Positions 7,901 through 15,864 of a stretch of DNA of 64,000 bases are shown here, piece by piece. Under the pieces are notes generated by a model. That model ran no database searches. It saw only the letters and a program-made list of their open reading frames with translations, and was not told where the DNA came from. This DNA comes from Longibacter salinarum (GTDB taxonomy: Bacteria > Bacteroidota > Rhodothermia > Rhodothermales > Salinibacteraceae): NCBI RefSeq assembly GCF_002554795.1, contig NZ_PDEQ01000003.1, forward strand, positions 434,001 through 498,000. The letters are read 5' to 3'. Positions within the stretch are counted from its first letter, which is position 1; each line of letters starts with the position of its first letter. The position numbers and the translations under genes are program-made.

Positions 7901-9325
7901 CTACGACGCATCATCGTCCAACCGGTATGTGATCGGTAGCGTCATCTTAACCGGTACCGCTTCGCCACGGTCACGCCCGGGTTCAAACGTCATCGAACGG
8001 ACGGCCTTGATCGCCTGAGCATCTAATTCTGGCGACAGGCTGCGAACGACCTCCGCATCGCTTATCTCACCGGTTTTCGTCACGACGAATTGCACGAAGA
8101 CGCGCCCCTCGATGCCCTTCTCGGCTGCTTCTTTCGGATACTTAATTTCTCCTTGTAGAGCGGCGATTCCGCCCAGCAGCTTCGGTGGAGTATCAACTTT
8201 GACGAAGACGTCAGAGTCTGAGGGGGAGCTAGAGGTCGGGGGAGCCTGCTGCTCGGTTTTGTCATTGGCGTCCGGCGCCGTCACCTCGCCGTCTGACGAC
8301 TCGGTACTACAGGCGATGATGCTCGTGACGAGCACGATGAGCAGGCTGAACGACAGCGTGCGTAGAAGACGAGGCGATGGAGAGAAGAGGGAGTGATGAG
8401 TCATCATTCGAAGTCGTTGCTCTAGGGAAGAAGTAGATTCGGATAGAGCAACAGCAGGAACGCTTGGAGACTTTGTGGCGACATCCGTGAGTAGACGGGC
8501 GTAGGCACCGCGACGGCACCGAAGCACGTCCAGGACACGCGCGTCACAGGCCGCCTCACGATCGACTTCAATCTGGCGGACGAGGAACCGAACCATCGGC
8601 AGTCCCGCGGCAATCGCCGCGATGACCTGCTCGAACAGAGCGGCATAGTCGTCGTAGCGGTCGAGGTGAACGAGCTCGTGGGTCAACGCCATGTCCAGTC
8701 GGCGGTCCGTGACTTCACCGTCCAGCATCCACGAGGGGAGGACGATGCGTGGCGGGCGACCGGGAAGAAGCATCGGTACGTCGCCGTCCGAGGCGTACAC
8801 GGGGATGGCATACCGGGAAATGCGAGCCTGTCGTGCTAGAGTGGATAGTCTCTGCATCAGTCGGCCGCTTCGCGGAGCCCGCATCGAGTGCCAAGAGAAC
8901 CGGTATAACCGGCCCATCTCGATGCCCAGTCGAGTCAACTGCATGAGAGCAGCCCCTATGGCGACGACCGTGACCACGCCAAGAACAGCGTACGCGGACA
9001 ACTCGACCGACACCTCGGGGGAAACGGTCAGGGTAGGCAGTGTGATGTGGGCCGGATTAAGCGCCGAGACGGTAGGCAGGGGTGCAGTCGTGAACGGCGA
9101 CTCGATTAGCCATGTGCCGACGACTCCCGCCGGCAGGGCCGCGAGAACTGTCTGACGGATCCTGTAGCGCACGAGTGCAGGCAGCGTCGGCAGCAATCGC
9201 AAGACGCCTTCCGTGAGTATGGCAGCCACGGTCCAGAGCAGAACCGGCAACCAGAATACCGGCCAGATGGATTGGCCGAATTCCCCAAGCCGACTCACAA
9301 TCATCGGTAGATTAGGCATGGTCAT
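7901..9325 (-). CDS. BlaR1-type M56 peptidase fused to a TonB C-terminal domain
   Basis: A 474-residue inner-membrane protein. N-terminal transmembrane helices (about 5-130) and a cytoplasmic loop carry the M56 zinc-protease motif HELVH (about residues 215-219) with a downstream EVDREAACDARVL. Another transmembrane helix ends in IIACS, followed by a disordered Ser/Asp linker. The C-terminal 80 residues are a TonB C-terminal fold (GRVFVQFVVTKTGEI, then AVRSMTFEPG). BlaR1-M56 proteins cleave a BlaI repressor on signal sensing; the TonB module replaces the usual beta-lactam sensor. The start overlaps the blaI-like 3' end by 14 bases (ATG at 9325; ATG 9319 also possible), so the pair is coupled. 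Confidence 0.88.
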   Translation of the reverse strand: MTMPNLPMIVSRLGEFGQSIWPVFWLPVLLWTVAAILTEGVLRLLPTLPALVRYRIRQTVLAALPAGVVGTWLIESPFTTAPLPTVSALNPAHITLPTLTVSPEVSVELSAYAVLGVVTVVAIGAALMQLTRLGIEMGRLYRFSWHSMRAPRSGRLMQRLSTLARQARISRYAIPVYASDGDVPMLLPGRPPRIVLPSWMLDGEVTDRRLDMALTHELVHLDRYDDYAALFEQVIAAIAAGLPMVRFLVRQIEVDREAACDARVLDVLRCRRGAYARLLTDVATKSPSVPAVALSESTSSLEQRLRMMTHHSLFSPSPRLLRTLSFSLLIVLVTSIIACSTESSDGEVTAPDANDKTEQQAPPTSSSPSDSDVFVKVDTPPKLLGGIAALQGEIKYPKEAAEKGIEGRVFVQFVVTKTGEISDAEVVRSLSPELDAQAIKAVRSMTFEPGRDRGEAVPVKMTLPITYRLDDDAS

Positions 9326-9749
9326 CGGAGGAGTCGTTGGCGTCGTCAGAAGCATCGCGCTCGGCGTCAAGGTCATCAAGCTGGTCCAGAAGGGAGCGAA
9401 TGGCGTCCTGTTCATCGCTCTCCAGCGACTCTCGCTGAATAAGCGTCTGTACCAGAGCTGACGGTGAACCGTGGAATACCTTCTCCATTAGCCTTCGAAG
9501 CAGCGTATGCTGCACCTCGCGCTGCGGGACGGCGGCAGCATAAACATACGACCGGCCCTCCTTTCGGTAGTCCAGGTAGCCTTTCTCGGCCAGTTTCTTG
9601 AGGACGGTCATGACCGTGGTGTATGCGACGTCGCGCTCGTCCAGGATTCTCTCCCGAACATCGGCGACGGTCGCCTCACCCAGGTCCCACACGTGGTGGA
9701 GGACTTCCATCTCCGTTTCACCAAGAGAGGTAAGCGATTTTTTGCGCAT
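9312..9749 (-). CDS. BlaI/MecI/CopY family transcriptional repressor
   Basis: A 145-residue winged-helix repressor. The N-terminal DNA-binding domain (LGETEMEVLHHVWDLGEATVADV, VAYTTVMTVLKKLAEKGYL) is characteristic, followed by the dimerisation and cleavage region and an Asp/Ser-rich tail. It is encoded directly upstream of, and overlapping, the M56-TonB membrane protease that would inactivate it. A dyad at 9787-9802 upstream of its start is the probable autoregulatory operator. It presumably controls this two-gene unit and other genes elsewhere; the inducing signal is not evident. Confidence 0.93.
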   Translation of the reverse strand: MRKKSLTSLGETEMEVLHHVWDLGEATVADVRERILDERDVAYTTVMTVLKKLAEKGYLDYRKEGRSYVYAAAVPQREVQHTLLRRLMEKVFHGSPSALVQTLIQRESLESDEQDAIRSLLDQLDDLDAERDASDDANDSSDDHA

Positions 9750-9786
9750 GTCTCAGAGCTTTGATCTGCTGTTGCTATTTAGATAG

Positions 9787-9802
9787 TACTACGTAGGTAG
9801 TA
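9787..9802. promoter_or_regulatory. Probable BlaI-family operator
   Basis: Perfect dyad TACTAC-GTAG-GTAGTA located 38 bases upstream of the blaI-like start codon. BlaI-family repressors bind TACA/TGTA- or TACTAC-like dyads upstream of their own genes. Assignment to this repressor is inference from position and symmetry. Confidence 0.6.
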
Positions 9803-9847
9803 TAAAGTCAAATGCCGCTATGGAGGCCATGAATCCAGCCTTCTGGT

Positions 9848-10555
9848 CTATTCCACGTGCTCAGAGGGAGATGGATACTCATAGAGGTCGGCAAGCGTAT
9901 CGGGATGCGTGCCCGTGATATACTGGAGCCAGAGCCGCAGATTCAGCATCTGCTGTCGGACGATGCCTGTGCTTCGGAAGCGCCGCGCGGATGTCGTGAC
10001 GACCTCATCGAGGAAGTGGAATGAGCCGGCCTCGTGAAGTCGCCTGGCGAGTTCGAGGTCCTCGAAAATGAGCCAGTCCGGGAAGCCGGCGACCTGTTCG
10101 AATGCGTCACGCGTGCAGAAGAGGCCGCGGTCCCCGAAGCAGATCCGAATCCACGGGATGCGCGTGCAGGCGGCATAGAATCGCAACATCGGTGACGGCA
10201 TGTCGAACTGGAGCTGAAAAGTCCCGCTCGTGGCACCACGTTCGAGGGCCGAAACGGCCGCTGTGATCGCCGACGGCGGGCACAGGGTGTCGGCGTGGAG
10301 GAAGAGGTAGGCTGAGCCGGTCGCCACCTCCGCTCCGGCGTTCATCTGCCGAGCACGACCGCGGGAGCCATGGTGGACCGTCGCATGTCGGGCTGCAATC
10401 TCCGTGGTTGCATCCGACGAGCCCCCGTCAACGACGATCACTTCGTGCACGAGGTCCGAGCGACGGAGCGTGCGAAGCGTGGAGTCGATGACGGCGGCTT
10501 CGTTCAGCGTGGGGATGATGACAGAAAGAGTCACCAGATCATTTGCTTCATGCAA
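9848..10555 (-). CDS. Family 2 glycosyltransferase, TIGR04283-like
   Basis: A 235-residue GT-A glycosyltransferase. The N-terminal SVIIPTLNEAAVI, the VIVVDGGSSDAT loop and LFLHADT (the DxD-equivalent) match the TIGR04283 group, sometimes named arsenosugar biosynthesis glycosyltransferase. The pattern RGRARQMNAGA and the later FGDRGLFCTRDAFEQVAGFPD support this. It overlaps the upstream amidinotransferase-fold gene by 25 bases, so the two are co-translated. No arsenic genes are in view, so the arsenosugar name should not be taken as function. Confidence 0.85.
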   Translation of the reverse strand: MHEANDLVTLSVIIPTLNEAAVIDSTLRTLRRSDLVHEVIVVDGGSSDATTEIAARHATVHHGSRGRARQMNAGAEVATGSAYLFLHADTLCPPSAITAAVSALERGATSGTFQLQFDMPSPMLRFYAACTRIPWIRICFGDRGLFCTRDAFEQVAGFPDWLIFEDLELARRLHEAGSFHFLDEVVTTSARRFRSTGIVRQQMLNLRLWLQYITGTHPDTLADLYEYPSPSEHVE

Positions 10556-11424
10556 AAGACCGAGCCGCCCGATTTGAGAAATTCGCTGGTGTCCAGCTCT
10601 ACGGGACGGAAGCCTGCTTCGCGAAGTCGCTTCATGGTCACCGTACAGCCTTCCTGAATGAATACATGATCGCCGTCCGGGCAGTGGGCGTTACACGCAA
10701 ACTGATGACGAGCTTCGCCTTCGGGGGCGTCCACGACGGTGTCGAAGAACTGCTCGATCATAGCGATCCCGTCCGTGTCGAACGCACCGGGATAGATCAG
10801 GACACTGTTTTCATCGAGCACCGAGAAGCAGGTGTCGAGATGGTAGAACTCGGGATCCGAGAGTGCGAGAGCGAGCACGCGAACGCCGAGCAGGTCGGAT
10901 AGCGCTTCGTACGTATCGCGATCCGTTCGAAAGCCGTAGCCTCCCCAGAGGAGAAAGCGACCGGGGTGCCAGATGGCGTCGCCCATGCCTTCGAAGTCGG
11001 TGTCGAGCCCGTCGGGCAGATTCAGCACCTCATAATCGACGGAGCGGAAGAATTGCTCGTAGTGCGGCACCTCGTTCTGACGCTCCGGCGCGTGCATGTT
11101 GCTGAGCACCACACCGGAGGTGTCCGACATCGGATTGTGAAACGGCAGTGTCTGGTTCGCACAGAAGACCATATCGGGCAACCCGGACTGCCCGTCAACG
11201 ATGAGCGGCTCGATGTCAAGGGCGCTGTAGGCGGCGCGGAGCGCTTTCCATTGCTGCAGGGCGGCCGCACGATTCACCCCGCCGATGTTGCCACTCATGT
11301 GCGGATTGATGACGTACTGAACGTCGAAGTGGTCGGGAGACGTTAGCACGACCCGCTGCGGACGGGAGAGGGGAGGGCAATCGTCGAGCGTAAAGTCGAT
11401 CGCATCGGGCGACGTGTAAACCAT
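10531..11424 (-). CDS. Dimethylarginine dimethylaminohydrolase/amidinotransferase family protein
   Basis: A 297-residue protein of the guanidino-group-modifying alpha/beta-propeller superfamily, whose members hydrolyse or transfer amidino groups from arginine derivatives. Seen are the substrate-site acidic segment (GLPDMVFCANQT), EGMGD, the catalytic His segment (FYHLDTCFSVLD) and a C-terminal catalytic Cys in GGSVFCM. This order matches the DDAH/arginine-deiminase-like group. Exact substrate (methylarginine, arginine or ornithine precursor) cannot be told from sequence. The last 25 bases overlap the glycosyltransferase gene. Confidence 0.85.
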   Translation of the reverse strand: MVYTSPDAIDFTLDDCPPLSRPQRVVLTSPDHFDVQYVINPHMSGNIGGVNRAAALQQWKALRAAYSALDIEPLIVDGQSGLPDMVFCANQTLPFHNPMSDTSGVVLSNMHAPERQNEVPHYEQFFRSVDYEVLNLPDGLDTDFEGMGDAIWHPGRFLLWGGYGFRTDRDTYEALSDLLGVRVLALALSDPEFYHLDTCFSVLDENSVLIYPGAFDTDGIAMIEQFFDTVVDAPEGEARHQFACNAHCPDGDHVFIQEGCTVTMKRLREAGFRPVELDTSEFLKSGGSVFCMKQMIW

Positions 11425-11792
11425 GCAGTGTCGGGTAGATAGCCGAAAGGACGTATGGAAAAGTGACGCACGGCGTAAGATGCGTTAGACGCAGCGAGAT
11501 CACACCTGTGCGACCGTGAACATAGCGATTCTTGTGTGCAAAATAAATTGACGCACGGAATTAGAGTTGCACCCGAATCGACGGAACTAAGCATTATTCC
11601 CTATTGCGTGTTACCTTGAAGCGCCTGAGCGCGTCTAACAAACTGAACAACGCTCCGATTCTGGGTTCTTCCCGGTTTCGATAGACGCGTTCCGGCGGTT
11701 CGCAGCCGGCGTATCCCGATGGGCAGGCATCGGCCCGAAGCAGGAGACACCGGCTGCCGCTGTCGGCCCCTTTTCCAAAGCCCCCTTTACCC
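11425..11792. other. Divergent promoter region
   Basis: A 368-base AT-richer spacer between the amidinotransferase-family gene (minus) and the secreted protein at 11793 (plus). A 10-base direct repeat TGACGCACGG occurs at 11464-11473 and 11549-11558. No gene is convincing; regulatory sites are likely but not identifiable. Confidence 0.4.
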
Positions 11793-12458
11793 ATGAAACG
11801 ATCCATCTCTCCATTATCCGCCCTGAAGCGCTGGGCGTCCGTAGGCTTCATCATTCTCGCAGTCTCGCTGGCGTTTGGTCCGCGCGATGCGCACGCACAG
11901 CGGTGGCTCCAGACCACGCAGGTTGTGGCTCCGGTTCAGGCTGAAACAGCCACCCGGGCTCTGCTTGACACGCTAGTCAACGTGATCGACCGTTCCGACT
12001 CGCTGGTCGTGAAACGCTCGCCTGATGCACGAGAGAGGATGCCGGTTGAAGACCTCCGGAATATGCTGATCGACACGGAAGGAATCGGCCTTGCGAGCGC
12101 GAACAAGGTGTTTATCGACTATCGCTTTGAGGTCAACCGTGACGGTTTCGAGGAGTCTGTGACGGAGCTCTTCTTCATTTACCGTCCGCCGGGCGCGGGC
12201 GAGGAAGATATCCCGATCATGTACCTAAGCGCGAAGGATGAGTGGGTGAAGTCTGTTTTGCAGGAGAAGGGAACCGCGATGGTGACCAACGAGGCCGCGA
12301 TCAAGCCGTTTGGTGACCAGATCGCCTTCGCAAAGCTGACCCGCGGTCAAGACGTTCAGGTTGTGGAAGTCGGCAACCGAACGGTCCGCGAGGGCTTCCG
12401 CACGAAGGAGCAGAACCTCATCGAACGAATCATGCGATTATCTTACTCCTCTCGATAA
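11793..12458 (+). CDS. Secreted hypothetical protein
   Basis: A 221-residue protein with a clear signal peptide (KRWASVGFIILAVSLAFG, likely cut after DAHA). The mature protein begins QRWLQTTQVVAP and has mixed alpha/beta composition, with no catalytic motif or lipobox that I recognise. It probably acts in the periplasm or outer envelope. It stands alone and is followed 30 bases later by a strong terminator hairpin. I do not recognise the family. Confidence 0.75.
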   Translation: MKRSISPLSALKRWASVGFIILAVSLAFGPRDAHAQRWLQTTQVVAPVQAETATRALLDTLVNVIDRSDSLVVKRSPDARERMPVEDLRNMLIDTEGIGLASANKVFIDYRFEVNRDGFEESVTELFFIYRPPGAGEEDIPIMYLSAKDEWVKSVLQEKGTAMVTNEAAIKPFGDQIAFAKLTRGQDVQVVEVGNRTVREGFRTKEQNLIERIMRLSYSSR

Positions 12459-12487
12459 ACACGTAGAGGGTGTAGGTAGAAGGATGG

Positions 12488-12521
12488 AAAGCGGCTCATT
12501 CCGACAGGAGTGGGCCGCTTT
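12488..12521 (+). terminator. Rho-independent terminator
   Basis: A 15-base-pair hairpin with two G-U pairs and a GACA tetraloop: left arm 12488-12502, loop 12503-12506, right arm 12507-12521, followed by TATTTG. It ends the secreted-protein gene at 12458. Confidence 0.8.
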
Positions 12522-12552
12522 ATTTGCTGAACGCTGATGGCGTACAATGCAA

Positions 12553-12586
12553 GAGACGCCCATCCCTGGAGTGGGGAGGGCGTCTC
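12553..12586. terminator. Hairpin downstream of the lipoprotein gene
   Basis: GAGACGCCC at 12553-12561 pairs with GGGCGTCTC at 12578-12586, and the inner CCC/GGG can extend it. It lies just beyond the 3' end of the minus-strand lipoprotein gene at 12613 and likely terminates it. Confidence 0.6.
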
Positions 12587-12612
12587 GCTAATACACAAGA
12601 ACGTATCGGTGG

Positions 12613-13671
12613 TTAGAGCGAGGACATCTTCGATCTCCGATTGAAGCGCTGCTCAATGACCGATGCCGGAACGTTGCCGGTCATGGTCACCTCTGCGTCC
12701 CGGCTTTCGATCTCGACGCTTTGCAGCACATCCTGCAGGTCCGGCTCATCGTTCACGCGTCGCTTGGACAGTCCGAGGAGCCCGCGCATAACATCAGCGA
12801 TGTTGCTGGCGGTTTCCGCATCGCCGGCCTGCACGAGAACGCGTGCATCAAGGTTGCCATTTTCAGCAAACGTGAGTGACATCGTGCCCGCTTCTGCAAC
12901 GGATGCGATCCGGTCCATTTTGTCGGATCCGCTCTGTTTCATATCGTCCGGGACGGACATGAGCGCAGCCCACATGCTCTGCCCACGGGCAGCCTCCCGA
13001 AGAAGCGCCAGTTTCTCTTCGGACGCCGCGAGGCTCTCCTCGCTGTCATCGTCCAGTCGGGCCAGACCGGCTTGTACCTGTTCGTAGCTTCCGGCCATGA
13101 TCAGCGACTCGTTTACCACGACCGCTGCGTAGGACCCGCGGTCATTGTCGGTTACGTATGCCGTGCGGCCGCCAATCTCGGTCGACCGTACCTTCGTGGT
13201 ATCGTTTTGCAGCTCCGATTGCACGTGATCGTTGATTGCCTCCGGATCGAACGAACCGTACACCAGCAGGATCGGGTTTTTGCGATCGTCGGTGAGTACG
13301 CCTCCCACGTAAATTCGTTGTACGTCCTCGCTCAGGTCGACATTCATCGCATCAAGATGGGCGCGAGCCTTTGGCGAGTCCCGCATGTCTGCCAGCATGT
13401 CGTTGAAACGAGCTGCTGCCGTCGGAGAATACGACCGAACATGTTCGACGTCCATCATAGCGACCATGTCGCTCGTGGCAGGCAGGAGCGTGGCGGCCTG
13501 TTCTGTCTCGCTGCTCAATGGCGGAGCTTCGTCGCTGCTGCAGCCTCCAGCAACGAGCAGAGTGGCAAAAAGCGAGAGTACGAAGAACAGCTTGGCACTC
13601 AGATTAGATAAAGAGCGGCCGATCATAGGGAGAGAAAAGGTCGTGTCGAAGGATAAGAGCGGGCGGCTCAT
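12613..13671 (-). CDS. Hypothetical lipoprotein
   Basis: A 352-residue protein with a lipoprotein signal: a hydrophobic stretch FFVLSLFATLLVAGGC gives a lipobox whose Cys would be lipidated. The true start may be the internal ATG at 13626 (MIGRSL). The mature chain opens with a Ser/Glu-rich linker, then an alternating alpha/beta body with segments like ATSDMVAMMDVEHV and MSLTFAENGNLDARV. The layout recalls DUF3352-like envelope proteins, but I cannot confirm the family. Likely anchored to an envelope membrane. Monocistronic. Confidence 0.75.
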   Translation of the reverse strand: MSRPLLSFDTTFSLPMIGRSLSNLSAKLFFVLSLFATLLVAGGCSSDEAPPLSSETEQAATLLPATSDMVAMMDVEHVRSYSPTAAARFNDMLADMRDSPKARAHLDAMNVDLSEDVQRIYVGGVLTDDRKNPILLVYGSFDPEAINDHVQSELQNDTTKVRSTEIGGRTAYVTDNDRGSYAAVVVNESLIMAGSYEQVQAGLARLDDDSEESLAASEEKLALLREAARGQSMWAALMSVPDDMKQSGSDKMDRIASVAEAGTMSLTFAENGNLDARVLVQAGDAETASNIADVMRGLLGLSKRRVNDEPDLQDVLQSVEIESRDAEVTMTGNVPASVIEQRFNRRSKMSSL

Positions 13672-13739
13672 GGTTCGAGCCGTTCTTCACTGGCATCACG
13701 TAACCGGACGTCAGAGTGTTACGCGATCGATGAGCAACT

Positions 13740-14561
13740 CTAGAAATCCCGTCGATTAAATTGAATACCGCCGATCAGGTAGCACGCGGCCCCAAACAGC
13801 AGCGAAGATATGAACGGATACCAGTTCGCCACAGGATCTCCTTGCGAGAGCTTCGAGACGATGGTCGTGACCTCCGCGAAATTGGGAAGCGTATGGTAGA
13901 GGACAAGAAAGACGGCTTTGCTGACCGCTCCCAGTTGCTCCGTAATTTGCTGCACGCCTGCAAGAGCGAGTGACGTAATGATGAGGCCGTAGGTGACGAT
14001 CAGGGACAGTGCCGTACTCCGCGTGAACGCGCCGATTGCCACGATCACGCCGTACATGACGCCAAACATCGAGAGAACGATGAGGATGGAAAAGAGGAAG
14101 CGTGGATTCCAGACCTCCGACTTAATCGACATGATGAGCCAGATGCCGCCGAGAAGGTAAATGCACAGGCCGAACATGGCGAGCCATACGCCGCCGACGT
14201 GTCCCGTTAGCAGTCGGGTTCGACTAATCGGTTTTGAGAGGAGAAGATCGATGTGACCTTTCGTCAGAAGGGTCGTGAAAATGGGGCCGGAGGCGAAGAG
14301 GGCGAGGAGAATGCCGAGCCAGTAGGCGGTGCCGGCCACGATGCTCTGGACCGCGAAGACGATGTTTTGAAGGTCGACGCCCCCGGACGTCTCAGCCCCG
14401 AATAGACGAGCACTCGCGAGCGTGCCGTCCACGACATCTAGGTTGAGGGCAAAGGTGACAACGAGGAGGACGAGGGAGCTGATCAGAAAGAGTCCCCAGA
14501 TCACCTTCTTGGCGCGCAGTTCGCGAATGGTGAGCTGGAGCATGCCGAGAAAAGGAAGCAC
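13740..14561 (-). CDS. ABC-2 type transporter permease
   Basis: A 273-residue integral membrane protein with six hydrophobic segments, typical of ABC-2 permeases. It begins LQLTIRELRAKKVIWGLFLISS, and the segment LTKGHIDLLLSKPISRTRLL is the hallmark cytoplasmic motif of the ABC-2 family. It is encoded 66 bases downstream of its ATPase partner on the minus strand. Substrate unknown; related systems export lipids, drugs or act in membrane protein assembly. Confidence 0.88.
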   Translation of the reverse strand: MLPFLGMLQLTIRELRAKKVIWGLFLISSLVLLVVTFALNLDVVDGTLASARLFGAETSGGVDLQNIVFAVQSIVAGTAYWLGILLALFASGPIFTTLLTKGHIDLLLSKPISRTRLLTGHVGGVWLAMFGLCIYLLGGIWLIMSIKSEVWNPRFLFSILIVLSMFGVMYGVIVAIGAFTRSTALSLIVTYGLIITSLALAGVQQITEQLGAVSKAVFLVLYHTLPNFAEVTTIVSKLSQGDPVANWYPFISSLLFGAACYLIGGIQFNRRDF

Positions 14562-14627
14562 GGGCAGCAGGAACTAGTGTAACGGATCGAAAGGGGACAG
14601 CGGGAGCCTTGGACTAGACGGCCCAGG

Positions 14628-15602
14628 TTAGCCTGTGACCGTTTGTTGTGGCTTGACCACGTCGACGAAGTAGTCCTCGAGTGTCTGGCGAACCGGAGAA
14701 ATGGAATCGATCTCCACGCCGGCATTGCGCAGGCGGTCGATCACATGGTTGAGGCCCGCGCGGTCCTCCGGGTGAACGCTGTAGCGCTGGAGCGAGGCTT
14801 CGTCCGCGCCCGAGCCGTTCTGCGACGCTACGGACGACACGTGCACGATATTTCCGAGTGCGGCGCGTGTCCCGTTTGGAATGGCTGTGCACACGAGCGT
14901 GTAGGTGCGATCGACAGCTGTGAGCTCGTCGATATTTCCCGTGCGGACGAGTTGACCGTCGTTCAGGATGGCGACCTCGGTGCAGACCTTTTCGACCTCC
15001 GACAGCAAGTGCGAGTTGATAAGGACGGTTTTGCCTTCCTCCTTGAGTTCGAGAAGGATGTCCCGGATCTCCCGACGCCCAACCGGGTCGACACCGTCCG
15101 TGGGTTCGTCGAGAATGAGCAGATCTGGCTCATTCAGGAGCGCCTGCGCGAGCCCGGCCCGCTGGAGCATTCCTTTGGAGAAACCGCTCAGCTTCTGTTC
15201 GCTCGCGTGGTCGAGACCGACGCGCTCCAGCAACTCCGGAATACGCTGGGCCCGAATTTCGTCGGGTACGCCGGCCATTTGGCCGTAAATATTGAGCATC
15301 TGCGGAGCCGTGAGGAAGTCCGGGAAGTCATGCTTTTCCGGGAGGTAGCCGACGCGCTCTCGGGCGACGGGATCGCCGGGTTCGTGACCAAAGAGGCGTG
15401 CTTCGCCTCCGGTCGCGTATGCCACGCCGAGGAGAATCTTTACCATGGTCGTCTTGCCAGCTCCGTTCGGTCCCAGCAGTCCGAAAATGGATCCCGGTGG
15501 AATGGTCATCGACACACCGTCGAGTGCACGGACGGCGCGTGATCGAAAGACCCCACTTCTGTACGTTTTCTCCAGCGAAGAAACAGAGACGGCAGGTTGC
15601 AT
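14628..15602 (-). CDS. ABC-2 transporter ATP-binding protein
   Basis: A 324-residue cytoplasmic ATPase. Walker A is GPNGAGKTT (about residues 44-52). The signature region is LSGFSKGMLQRAGLAQALL, followed by Walker B LLILDEPTDGVDP and the switch His in LINSHLLSEVE. The C-terminal 90 residues are the usual extra domain of ABC-2 ATPases. It is the first gene of a pair with the permease at 13740-14561. Confidence 0.93.
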   Translation of the reverse strand: MQPAVSVSSLEKTYRSGVFRSRAVRALDGVSMTIPPGSIFGLLGPNGAGKTTMVKILLGVAYATGGEARLFGHEPGDPVARERVGYLPEKHDFPDFLTAPQMLNIYGQMAGVPDEIRAQRIPELLERVGLDHASEQKLSGFSKGMLQRAGLAQALLNEPDLLILDEPTDGVDPVGRREIRDILLELKEEGKTVLINSHLLSEVEKVCTEVAILNDGQLVRTGNIDELTAVDRTYTLVCTAIPNGTRAALGNIVHVSSVASQNGSGADEASLQRYSVHPEDRAGLNHVIDRLRNAGVEIDSISPVRQTLEDYFVDVVKPQQTVTG

Positions 15603-15773
15603 ACGTCAGGGATATCACGGTAAGAGGACGGAAAATAGCGCGCGGCAGGATGAACCAAGGGGTACCCGTCGGAGTTCGGCCTGCCGGCCGATGGTACCAC
15701 GGCTCGGAGCCTGGCATCGTTACATCGAACGCTTGGCCTACAGCAACTTCAGCCGACGAGTCTCGGGGCAACG

Positions 15774-15807
15774 AAAAACGCGCATCCGGACGAATCCAGA
15801 TGCGCGT
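15774..15807 (-). terminator. Rho-independent terminator of pgk
   Basis: ACGCGCATC at 15778-15786 and GATGCGCGT at 15799-15807 form a 9-base-pair stem. On the minus strand it is followed by a run of five T. It lies about 58 bases after the pgk stop. Confidence 0.85.
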
Positions 15808-15864
15808 GGATGGTGTGACCACGCCTTTGCAGGCATCACCGGCCGGGAAGGACCGAGCGAATAC

